The notes under the pieces: generated by a model | What the model was told of the DNA's origin: nothing | The model's database searches: none | The model's input: only the letters and a program-made list of their open reading frames with translations | Shown here: in pieces, positions 1 to 6,296 of the stretch | Position numbering within the stretch: the stretch's first letter is position 1 | Layout of the letters: the number at the start of each line of letters is the position of its first letter | Made by a program: the position numbers and the translations under genes | Source of the DNA: Methanothrix harundinacea | Lineage (GTDB): Archaea > Halobacteriota > Methanosarcinia > Methanotrichales > Methanotrichaceae | NCBI GenBank assembly: GCA_002502785.1 | Contig: DAQG01000049.1 | Span: 1 to 10,678, forward strand | Length of the DNA: 10,678 nt | Direction of reading: 5' to 3'

Positions 1-10
1 CCGATCCTAC

Positions 11-20
11 AAGTTAAATT
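11..20 (+). promoter_or_regulatory. Weak TATA-like element of beta-helix gene 1
   Basis: AAGTTAAATT lies at the same offset from the start codon as the better TATA boxes of the two paralogues (the shared AAATTAAT is 41 bp upstream of each ATG). Its left half has decayed from ATATATAAAT, so gene 1 may be transcribed less strongly than genes 2 and 3. The upstream BRE is cut off by the window edge. Confidence 0.4.
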
Positions 21-42
21 AATGAGGACCAAGTATCCATGA

Positions 43-52
43 GAGAGGTGAT
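43..52 (+). promoter_or_regulatory. Ribosome binding site deciding the start of gene 1
   Basis: GAGAGGTGAT is complementary to the archaeal 16S 3' end and is kept at the same offset in the paralogues. It puts the start at ATG 57. The upstream in-frame ATGs at 39 and 51 lie before or inside this site. Confidence 0.7.
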
Positions 53-56
53 GCCG

Positions 57-1754
57 ATGTTCAGATGCCCCGCTTCTATGATGATGATGATTATTTTGAT
101 CCTGGCCAGCGCCGCCTCCGGCGCTATAGTCGTCGACGACGGCGGCGCCGGGAACTTCACGACAATCCAGGAGGCTATAAACGCCTCAGAGGCAGGCGAC
201 GTAATAGTCGTCCAGAGCGGCACGTACTCAGAGAACCTCGTGGTGGACAGATCAGTCGTATTGAAAGGCGAAGGCGATCCCGTCGTCACCGGGTGCGACA
301 TTTCGGCTCCTCTGATCACCATAACGTCAGATAACGTCACCCTGGAGGGTTTCACCTTCACCGGCTGCCTCAACGACGGATTCGATTCCGGCGCCGTTAT
401 GGTGCAGGCTGACGGCTGCTCGCTTCTGAACAACACCATAACGGGCTCGTCAGGTCACGGCCTGTGTCTTAGCAATTCCAGTTACCTTTTCGTATCCGGG
501 AACCTGATCCACGACAACCGGTACGGCGGCGTCTGCGCCCCCGGCGCTAACTACAGCCAGCTAGTCGGAAATCAGATATTCAGCAACGGAAAGTGGGGCA
601 TAGTTTTGGACGGTTGCGTATTTGACCTGCTGTTCCAAAATGATATTCATGAAAACGGAGAAGTCGGACTCCAGCTAGTCGATTCGAGTTACAACCAAGT
701 GGCTTACAACAGTATTCGCCTCAACGCAGAAGACGGTATGCACCTTATAGACTCAAGTCATACTGCGATCGTAGAAAATCAGATCCTCGATAACGGTCTC
801 AACGGCGTCAACCTGGACCACGCACAAATCAACGTCTTGTCGAAGAACGTGATCCAAGGCTCTGGAGAGGAGGGGCTTTTGGTCATCAGACTTAGTGACG
901 GAAACATATTCACGGGAAACACCCTTTCCGAAAACGGCATCAACGGAATCGGCATATACGGATCCCACTTCACCTCGTTATCCCAAAACGAGGTATTCGA
1001 CAACGAATACAACGGGATCTCTCTACGCGACAACAGCAGCAGCACTCTGATAGCCGACAACGAGATTCACGGGAACAAAAGGTACGGTTTTTACCTGGAA
1101 GACAGCAACAAGAACTTCTTTGAGGGCAACGACGTGCACGGCAACCTTCACGGCGTCATCATGACCCGTTCCAGCGACAACGTCATGGTGGAGAACGAGA
1201 TTCACGATAACCGTTTCGGGATGAGTATGGAGTTCTCCGATAGCGCTTCCGTATCGAATAACCGCGTCTACAACAACTCAGATGATGGCGTCCAGCTTAA
1301 GAGCTGCGATCGGAGCAAGGTCTGGGAGAACTATATTCGCGAAAACGGCGGGGATGGGGTTCATGTATCGGGATCGGAAAATCTCGTGGTATCTCGGAAC
1401 ATAATCGAAAACAACAGCAAATACGGAATCCAGATGCTGGATCAGACCACCCAGACCATTTTCATGTACAACGCCGTCCAGCATAACGGTGGCGGCGGGA
1501 TGTACATCTACGAGGGGAATATTAACCTGATCAGCGGCAACATCTTCGTCGATAATCAGAATTTCAACGCCAGAGACAACGGGCAGATCAACAATTGGCT
1601 CGCCAACTTCTACAGCGATTATTCGGGAGAAGCTATCGGCGGAGGCGTGGCTGGGGGCGAGCCTTATGCGATCCAGGGCCGGAGGGGTGCGGTAACCCTC
1701 GACTTAAACCCAGTCGTGGTAAAGGCTTGGCTGGAGGCGAGCGGGCCCGATTAG
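57..1754 (+). CDS. Exported right-handed parallel beta-helix (NosD/PbH1-type) protein, copy 1
   Basis: The protein has 565 residues from ATG 57; an in-frame ATG at 39 would add six residues but lies ahead of the ribosome site. Residues 1-23 form a signal peptide (Arg-Cys, a run of Met/Ile/Leu, then SGA), so it is exported. The cap segment IQEAINASEAGDVIVVQSG opens a parallel beta-helix. From about residue 85 to 520 come coils of roughly 22-24 residues with Asn ladders of the form NxIxxN...GI, typical of NosD, pectate-lyase-like and PbH1 repeats. There are many N-x-S/T sequons. The C-terminal NFYSDYSG and IQGRRGAV segment is a non-repeat cap shared with copy 3. No catalytic residues can be assigned. 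Such folds are used for polysaccharide binding or cleavage and as surface scaffolds; which applies here is unknown. Copy 3 is its closest relative in the window. Confidence 0.88.
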   Translation: MFRCPASMMMMIILILASAASGAIVVDDGGAGNFTTIQEAINASEAGDVIVVQSGTYSENLVVDRSVVLKGEGDPVVTGCDISAPLITITSDNVTLEGFTFTGCLNDGFDSGAVMVQADGCSLLNNTITGSSGHGLCLSNSSYLFVSGNLIHDNRYGGVCAPGANYSQLVGNQIFSNGKWGIVLDGCVFDLLFQNDIHENGEVGLQLVDSSYNQVAYNSIRLNAEDGMHLIDSSHTAIVENQILDNGLNGVNLDHAQINVLSKNVIQGSGEEGLLVIRLSDGNIFTGNTLSENGINGIGIYGSHFTSLSQNEVFDNEYNGISLRDNSSSTLIADNEIHGNKRYGFYLEDSNKNFFEGNDVHGNLHGVIMTRSSDNVMVENEIHDNRFGMSMEFSDSASVSNNRVYNNSDDGVQLKSCDRSKVWENYIRENGGDGVHVSGSENLVVSRNIIENNSKYGIQMLDQTTQTIFMYNAVQHNGGGGMYIYEGNINLISGNIFVDNQNFNARDNGQINNWLANFYSDYSGEAIGGGVAGGEPYAIQGRRGAVTLDLNPVVVKAWLEASGPD

Positions 1755-1852
1755 CTCGGGGCCTTTCAGCCTCTTCCCTTTTGGCCCCCACAGACCCCGG
1801 GTTCCTATAGGACAATCGAGCTGTTATCCCAAAAATCGGAGAATCCTCATGC

Positions 1853-1942
1853 TAGGGCTTCCAAATCTCTTTTCATGTCGTCTCCCCTCAGTGCTCCATC
1901 CGTCTTCGCCTTCGAGAGGGATAGGTGGGTGAACCGGTCGTA
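1853..1942 (-). pseudogene. Stub of the pentapeptide-repeat gene 3' end (unit 1)
   Basis: Read on the - strand, this segment encodes YDRFTHLSLSKAKTDGALRG followed by a tail ending in DLEAL. It matches the last 30 or so residues of the complete pentapeptide protein (YDQFTLFSLSKAKMDGVLMG ... DLEAL) with no frameshift. Homology stops abruptly at 1942 just upstream of the Tyr codon; beyond that the sequence instead matches the upstream block of unit 2. There is no start codon or further pentapeptide sequence, so it is a fragment carried along by duplication. An in-frame stop at 1847-1849 lies one codon past the normal end. Confidence 0.82.
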
Positions 1943-2056
1943 ATTGGTATCCTTCCTGCAGAAACCCGACCAATGATCGGATCGGATGTGGACTCACCAT
2001 ATCCGAGGGCGAGATGGGCCGCCCGTCCCTCTCCGAAACCCTCTGCCCTGTAACAA
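1943..2056. repeat. Duplicated upstream block (unit 2)
   Basis: This gene-free stretch is homologous to 4338-4454, sharing among others GTATCCTTCCTGC at its start, GGGCGAGA in the middle and CAACATAT at its end. It is the ancestral upstream region of the beta-helix gene. It may hold regulatory sites, but no known operator is recognised. The whole gap between genes 1 and 2 (1755-2104) is the 3' flank of gene 1, the pentapeptide stub and this block. Confidence 0.65.
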
Positions 2057-2057
2057 C

Positions 2058-2067
2058 ATATTTAAAT
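2058..2067 (+). promoter_or_regulatory. TATA box of beta-helix gene 2
   Basis: ATATTTAAAT is a good archaeal box A, 38 bp upstream of the ATG when measured from its right edge. Transcription should start near 2090, giving a short leader that just includes the ribosome site. Confidence 0.6.
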
Positions 2068-2090
2068 TAATCAGGATTAAATATCCCTGA

Positions 2091-2100
2091 GAGAGGTGAT
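2091..2100 (+). promoter_or_regulatory. Ribosome binding site deciding the start of gene 2
   Basis: GAGAGGTGAT lies 4 bp before ATG 2105. The in-frame GTG at 2096 is part of this site and is therefore unlikely to be the start codon. Confidence 0.7.
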
Positions 2101-2104
2101 TCGA

Positions 2105-3853
2105 ATGTTCAGATGCCCCGCTTCTTTGGCGATGATTTTGATCCTGGCCAGCGCCGGCTCCGGCGCGGTTTTTGTGGATGACGACGGCTCCGGGAACTTC
2201 ACTACAATCCAGGAGGCCATAAACGCTTCAGAGATCGGTGATGTAATAGTCGTCCGGGGCGGCACGTACTCAGAGAACCTCGTGGTGGACAGGTCGATCG
2301 TATTGAAGGGCGAAAACGGCCCCGTAGTCAACGGTTCGGGTCTATCGACCCCTCTGATCACCATAACGTCGGAGAACGTCACCCTGGAGGGTTTCACCTT
2401 CACCGGCTGCCTCAACGACGGATTCGATTCCGGAGCCGTTCTGGTGCTCGCTGATGGGTCCAGGATTCTGAGCAACTCCATATCCAGCTCGTCGGGTAAC
2501 GGCCTGTGTCTTCGCGACTCTGGGGATCACCTGGTATCCGGGAACCTGATCCGCGACAACCGGCGCGGCGGCGTCTGCGTCATCAGGGCCAACTCGAGCC
2601 AGGTGATGGGAAATCGAATAATCCATAACGTAGGATCGGGCGTAGCTCTTGAGAGCTCTGAAAACGACGAGCTGGTCCAGAACGAGGTTGGAGAGAACGG
2701 TGAAGGGGGGGTCCGCCTTGCCGGCTCGAAGTCCAACGATGTGGTCCTCAACGAGATCCGCCTCAATGCGGAAGATGGTGTCTATCTTTTGGACTCCAGC
2801 AACAACATCCTGGTAGAAAACGAGATTCACGACTCCCGTCTCAACGGCATAAACCTGTACCGCTCCGGCAACAACTTCGTCTTGAATAACGTGATACGTA
2901 ACTCTGGCGAGGATGGGCTTTTGGTCATCGGATTGAGCAACGACAACACGGTTGCCGGAAACATTGTTCACTCCAACGATATCAACGGAATAAGCGTATA
3001 CGGATCTTATTTTAGCTCCTTTTCGAATAATGAGATATTTCAGAACGGGTACAACGGTATCACCCTTCGCGACAACAGCAGCAGCATTATGGTTTCCGAT
3101 AACGATATTTACGGGAACACTATGTACGGTCTCAGCCTGGATGGCAGCGACACCAACGTCATCAGGAACAACGATCTGTACGACAACCAAAACGGCATAA
3201 TAATGGTCCGCTCCAGCGATAACGTCCTGGAGTTCAACGAGGTCTACAATAACCGTTTCGGCCTGAGCATGGAGTTCGTCGAGAACGTCGTCGTCTCTGG
3301 AAGCGATGTTCACAACAACACCGATCACGGCATCCAGCTGAAGGACAGTCATCGGAGCAAATTATGGGGGAATGATATACGCGACAACGGCGCGGATGGC
3401 GTTCACATATCAGGATCGGAAAATGTCGTAGTATATCGGAATATGATCTCGAACAACGACGAGTACGGAGTTCAATTGCTTGATTTGAGCTTCCAGAACC
3501 TGCTCATTTACAACACCATCCAGCACAACGATGGCGGGGCGTATGTTTACGAGGGCAAGATGAACCTGTTTTTCAGCAACATTTTCACAGATAACGAGAA
3601 TTTCAATGTCAGAGACAACAGCGGAAACAAGTGGACGGGCAACTTCTACGGTGACTATTCTGGCAGAGATCTCGACGGAAATTTGCTCGGCGACGTGTCT
3701 TACGTCATCCGAGGTCGGAGAGGTGTGGTATCTTTTGATCCCAACCCGATGATGGTGCCGATCTGGTCGGAGGAAGGAAGAGGCCTCCAGATGCCGGAGG
3801 CCATGAACGCCTCCGATATCGGCGACTCGGCAGTAATCATCAACGGGGCATGA
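2105..3853 (+). CDS. Exported right-handed parallel beta-helix protein, copy 2, with a captured C-terminal tail
   Basis: The protein has 582 residues from ATG 2105; GTG 2096 would add three. Residues 1-21 are a signal peptide ending in SGA, followed by the same cap (IQEAINASEIGDVIVVRGG) and about 18-20 Asn-ladder coils of the PbH1/NosD kind. The first 130 or so residues match copy 1 very closely; later coils are clearly more diverged from both neighbours. The family-like C-terminus ends near MMVPIWSEEG, where copies 1 and 3 have their stops. Here the frame continues for about 24 residues (GRGLQMPEAMNASDIGDSAV...) which resemble the N-terminal cap, not a C-terminus. This tail is read from the adjoining relic at 3783-4154. 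It should be extracytoplasmic like its paralogues; substrate unknown. Confidence 0.87.
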   Translation: MFRCPASLAMILILASAGSGAVFVDDDGSGNFTTIQEAINASEIGDVIVVRGGTYSENLVVDRSIVLKGENGPVVNGSGLSTPLITITSENVTLEGFTFTGCLNDGFDSGAVLVLADGSRILSNSISSSSGNGLCLRDSGDHLVSGNLIRDNRRGGVCVIRANSSQVMGNRIIHNVGSGVALESSENDELVQNEVGENGEGGVRLAGSKSNDVVLNEIRLNAEDGVYLLDSSNNILVENEIHDSRLNGINLYRSGNNFVLNNVIRNSGEDGLLVIGLSNDNTVAGNIVHSNDINGISVYGSYFSSFSNNEIFQNGYNGITLRDNSSSIMVSDNDIYGNTMYGLSLDGSDTNVIRNNDLYDNQNGIIMVRSSDNVLEFNEVYNNRFGLSMEFVENVVVSGSDVHNNTDHGIQLKDSHRSKLWGNDIRDNGADGVHISGSENVVVYRNMISNNDEYGVQLLDLSFQNLLIYNTIQHNDGGAYVYEGKMNLFFSNIFTDNENFNVRDNSGNKWTGNFYGDYSGRDLDGNLLGDVSYVIRGRRGVVSFDPNPMMVPIWSEEGRGLQMPEAMNASDIGDSAVIINGA

Positions 3854-4154
3854 TCGAAGAAACTCGTGGGGGGGAGATAGCTGTTCTTGAAAGGTGGAGC
3901 CAGCTCCGTCGCCAAAGGCAGCGGCCTTCCGCGCCCTCCGATTATGAAGGGCGGTTGACCTGATTCCTGGCAACATCTTCGCTGATGGTCAGAGCTTCAA
4001 CGCCAGAGACTGAGGTCGGGCCAACAGATGGCTTGCCCACTTCTACAGCGACTATTTGGCGAAGTTGTCTGATATGTCGTCGCGGAGGCCAGCTTTATGC
4101 GATCCCGGGCCGAAGGGGTGTGCGGTAATGCTTGAGGCGATGGGACCCGACTAG
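3783..4154 (+). pseudogene. Relic of a fourth beta-helix gene with an internal deletion
   Basis: Bases 3783 to about 3944 match the 5' part of the beta-helix genes from the IQEAINAS region to roughly codon 85; GAGGCCAT, ATCGGCGA and CTCGTGG are landmarks. At about 3945 the sequence switches directly to the 3' part (ACCTGATT, GGCAACATCTTCGC, TTCAACGCCAGAGAC, CACTTCTACAGCGA), which continues to a TAG at 4152-4154 at the position of the normal stop. Some 400 codons are missing between the two parts. The reading frame is broken, including a TGA just after the GCCAGAGAC segment. The 5' edge overlaps the end of gene 2, which uses it as coding sequence up to 3853. Confidence 0.82.
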
Positions 4155-4258
4155 CTAGGGACCTCTCAGCCCCATCTCCCTCTTCAGGTTCCCATGGACA
4201 GTCCGGGTCCTACAGGACGATTGAGCGATTTGGCCAAAATGCAAAGTCACTTCTAGTT

Positions 4259-4337
4259 CAGGGACTCCAGATATTTTTTTCCAGGCCGTCTCCCATCAGA
4301 CCTCCGTCCATCTTCGTCTTGGAGTGAACAGTTCGTA
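4259..4337 (-). pseudogene. Decayed stub of the pentapeptide-repeat gene 3' end (unit 2)
   Basis: This segment is homologous to 6299-6388 and to the stub at 1853-1942; CCGTCCATCTTCG and TCTCCCATCA are shared with the intact gene. It has an insertion in a T run (ATATTTTTTTCC) and a deletion of about 12 bp near the inner end, so no frame is kept. It ends at the same GTTCGTA position as the other stub, meaning both come from one original duplication junction. Confidence 0.75.
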
Positions 4338-4454
4338 ATTTGTATCCTTCCTGCTGGGACCCCCGACCTCTGGCTGGGATCGGGTGCGGCTCCGATGTAT
4401 CCGTGGGCGAGACGTGCCGCTTGCCCCTCATCAATCCACTTTGCCCGGCAACAA
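4338..4454. repeat. Duplicated upstream block (unit 3)
   Basis: Diverged copy of 1943-2056, lying between the stub and the TATA box. Together with the relic (to 4154), the 3' flank and the stub it fills the gene-free stretch 3854-4502. No ORF or RNA gene is apparent in it. Confidence 0.62.
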
Positions 4455-4455
4455 C

Positions 4456-4465
4456 ATATATAAAT
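4456..4465 (+). promoter_or_regulatory. TATA box of beta-helix gene 3
   Basis: ATATATAAAT is the strongest box A of the three units, at the same offset from the start codon as in unit 2. Confidence 0.62.
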
Positions 4466-4490
4466 TAATCAGGACCAAGTATCCCTGAAA

Positions 4491-4498
4491 TAGGTGAT
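4491..4498 (+). promoter_or_regulatory. Ribosome binding site deciding the start of gene 3
   Basis: TAGGTGAT lies 4 bp before ATG 4503. The in-frame GTG at 4494 is inside this site and is not favoured as the start. Confidence 0.68.
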
Positions 4499-4502
4499 TC
4501 CG

Positions 4503-6194
4503 ATGTTGAGATGCCCCGCTTCTACGATGTTGATTTTGATCCTGGCCAGCGCTGCCTCCGGCGCAGTTTTTGTGGACGATGACGGTGCCGGAAACTTCAC
4601 GAAAATCCAGGAGGCTATAAACGCCTCGGAGATCGGAGACGTGATAGTCGTCCAGAGCGGCACTTACTCAGAGAACCTCGTGGTGGATAGATCGGTCGTA
4701 TTGAAGGGCGAAGGCGATCCCGTCGTCAACGGTTCGGGCCTATCGGCCCCTCTGATCACCATAACGTCAGATAACGTCACCCTGGAGGATTTCATCTTCA
4801 CAGGCAGCCTCAACGACAGCTTCGACGCCGGCGCGGTTCTGGTGCTGGCCGACGGATGCAAGATCCTGAACAGCACCATATCTGGCTCTTCGGGTCACGG
4901 CCTGAGTCTCCGTGATTCGAGGGATCACCTTGTATCCGGAAACCTGATCCACGACAACCGGCTCGGCGGCGTCTGCGTTCTCGGGGCCAACTTCAGCCAG
5001 TTGCTCGGAAATCGGATATTCAACAACGGAAAGTGGGGAATAGTTCTGGAGGGCTGTGAGTACGACGCGCTGATGCAAAATGAGATCCGCGAGAACGGGG
5101 AGGTAGGAGTCCAGCTCGTCGACTCGTTTTACACCGAGGCGCTTTTCAACAGGATTCAGCTCAACGCAGAAGACGGTATGCTCCTTATGGAATCCATGAA
5201 CAGCGCTATCATAGAAAATGAGATCAACGATAATGGCCTCAACGGAGTCAATCTTGACCACGCACCAAACAACTTCCTGTTGGAGAATGTGATTCGCGGC
5301 TCTGGAGAGGAGGGGCTTCTTGTCATCGGATTCAGTGATGGCAACATAATCACGGGAAACATCCTCTCCGAAAATGGCATCAACGGAATCGGCATATACG
5401 AATCTTACTTCAGCACGTTATCCCAAAATGAGATATTCGGCAACGAATACAACGGAATCTCTCTACGCGACAACAGCAGCAGCATTTTGATATCCGACAA
5501 CGACATTCGCGGGAACAAAAGGTACGGCTTTTACCTGGAAGACAGCAACACAAACTTCATTGAGGGCAACGACGTGCGCGGCAACTTTTACGGCGTCATC
5601 ATGACCCGTTCCAGCGAAAACGTCCTCGTGGATAACCAGATCCACGATAATAGTTTCGGGTTGAGTATGGAGTTATCCGATAGCACTTCCGTGTCGAATA
5701 ACTACGTCTACAACAACTCTGATGGTGGCGTCCAGCTTAAGAGCTGCGATCGTAGCAAGGTCTGGGAGAACTATATTCGCGAAAATGGCGGGGATGGTGT
5801 TCACGTATTGGGATCGGAAAATCTCGTGGTATCTCGGAACATAATCGAAAACAGCAGCAAATACGGAATTCAGGTGCTGGATCAGACCACCCAGACTCTT
5901 TTCATGTACAACGTCATCCTGCAGAACGATGGTGGCGGGATGTACATTTACGAGGGGGATATCAACCTTATAACCGGAAACATCTTCGCCGATAATCAGA
6001 ATTTCAACGCCAGAGACAACGGGCAAACCAACAGGTGGCTCGCCAACTTCTACAGCGATTATTCGGGAGAAGCTATCAGCGGAGGCGTGGTCGGGGGCGA
6101 ACCTTATGCGATCCAGGGTCGAAGGGGTGCGGTGACCTTCGATTTAACTCCGGTCATAGTGAAGGCCTGGCTGGAAGAGAGAGGGCCCGACTAG
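4503..6194 (+). CDS. Exported right-handed parallel beta-helix (NosD/PbH1-type) protein, copy 3
   Basis: The protein has 563 residues from ATG 4503. Residues 1-21 are a signal peptide (MLRCPAS, a Leu/Ile core, ending SGA). The mature part begins VFVDDDG and the IQEAINASEIGDVIVVQSG cap, then about 18-20 coils with Asn ladders such as NEIFGN, NDIRGN and NIIENS. The last 180 residues are nearly the same as copy 1 (shared blocks include QLKSCDRSKVWENYIRENGG and NFNARDNGQ), ending with the same RRGAV cap and a GPD C-terminus. An exported scaffold or polysaccharide-interacting role is likely from the fold; no active site is identifiable. It converges on the pentapeptide gene with a 98-bp gap. Confidence 0.88.
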   Translation: MLRCPASTMLILILASAASGAVFVDDDGAGNFTKIQEAINASEIGDVIVVQSGTYSENLVVDRSVVLKGEGDPVVNGSGLSAPLITITSDNVTLEDFIFTGSLNDSFDAGAVLVLADGCKILNSTISGSSGHGLSLRDSRDHLVSGNLIHDNRLGGVCVLGANFSQLLGNRIFNNGKWGIVLEGCEYDALMQNEIRENGEVGVQLVDSFYTEALFNRIQLNAEDGMLLMESMNSAIIENEINDNGLNGVNLDHAPNNFLLENVIRGSGEEGLLVIGFSDGNIITGNILSENGINGIGIYESYFSTLSQNEIFGNEYNGISLRDNSSSILISDNDIRGNKRYGFYLEDSNTNFIEGNDVRGNFYGVIMTRSSENVLVDNQIHDNSFGLSMELSDSTSVSNNYVYNNSDGGVQLKSCDRSKVWENYIRENGGDGVHVLGSENLVVSRNIIENSSKYGIQVLDQTTQTLFMYNVILQNDGGGMYIYEGDINLITGNIFADNQNFNARDNGQTNRWLANFYSDYSGEAISGGVVGGEPYAIQGRRGAVTFDLTPVIVKAWLEERGPD

Positions 6195-6211
6195 ATCGGC
6201 CCCCTCTCAGC

Positions 6212-6228
6212 CTTTTCCCTCTTTTCTT
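6212..6228 (+). terminator. Pyrimidine/T-rich terminator of beta-helix gene 3
   Basis: Clustered T runs (CTTTTCCCTCTTTTCTT) begin 17 bp after the stop codon of gene 3 in the convergent gap. Archaeal transcription often ends at such T-rich tracts without a hairpin. Confidence 0.4.
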
Positions 6229-6267
6229 CCCCAATAGATCCCTTAATCCCAAAGAGACAATCGAGCA

Positions 6268-6279
6268 TTTTGGCCAAAA
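6268..6279. repeat. Palindrome TTTTGGCCAAAA conserved between units
   Basis: A perfect 12-bp palindrome. The core TTTGGCCAAA recurs at 4229-4238 in unit 2, preceded in both by a GA(C/T)(A/G)ATCGAGC-like motif; unit 1 has a degraded version near 1812-1836. It lies in the 3' region between the convergent genes. Function unknown. Confidence 0.5.
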
Positions 6280-6280
6280 G

Positions 6281-6296
6281 ATAGATTTTAATCTAT
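6281..6296 (-). repeat. Inverted repeat over the pentapeptide gene stop codon
   Basis: ATAGAT and ATCTAT form a 6-bp inverted repeat around a 4-base loop and overlap the stop codon at 6293-6295. It could fold at the mRNA 3' end and protect it or aid termination. It is AT-rich and weak. Confidence 0.3.

Larger units (their letters stand above)
1..1942. repeat. Tandem repeat unit 1 (5' end outside the window)
   Basis: First of three diverged tandem units. It contains the promoter, beta-helix gene 57-1754, the 3' flank and a 90-bp stub of the pentapeptide gene ending at 1942. The distance from the beta-helix ATG to the stub's first matching codon is 1796 bp, exactly as in unit 3 (4503 to 6299). 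The homology was read by eye across coding, flanking and stub sequence. Confidence 0.8.
1943..4337. repeat. Tandem repeat unit 2, enlarged by a relic gene
   Basis: This unit has the same order as units 1 and 3: upstream block, promoter, beta-helix gene, 3' flank and pentapeptide stub. It is about 350 bp longer (ATG-to-ATG distance 2398 against 2048), which is accounted for by the relic beta-helix fragment at 3783-4154. Confidence 0.78.

Noticed and set aside
65..334. Arg-rich 89-residue frame on the + strand
   Set aside because: It is a +2 shadow of the start of beta-helix gene 1; its Asp and Arg runs come from the ATGATG run and GGCG-rich codons.
639..1500. Possible CRISPR-like or direct repeats
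   Set aside because: The repetition is at coil level in the protein, with variable DNA and no spacers; it is beta-helix coding sequence.
1755..2104. tRNA or other RNA gene in the spacer
   Set aside because: No cloverleaf pairing or T-arm-like motif was seen, and the whole stretch is explained by the 3' flank, the pentapeptide stub and the upstream block.
2342..3352. 336-codon open frame antisense to beta-helix gene 2, and similar shorter ones at 4767-5261 and 3410-3976
   Set aside because: Mirror image of the Asn-ladder coding sequence: repeated AAC and GAT codons leave the opposite frame free of stops. The translations have no fold-like pattern of their own, and no ribosome site was found.
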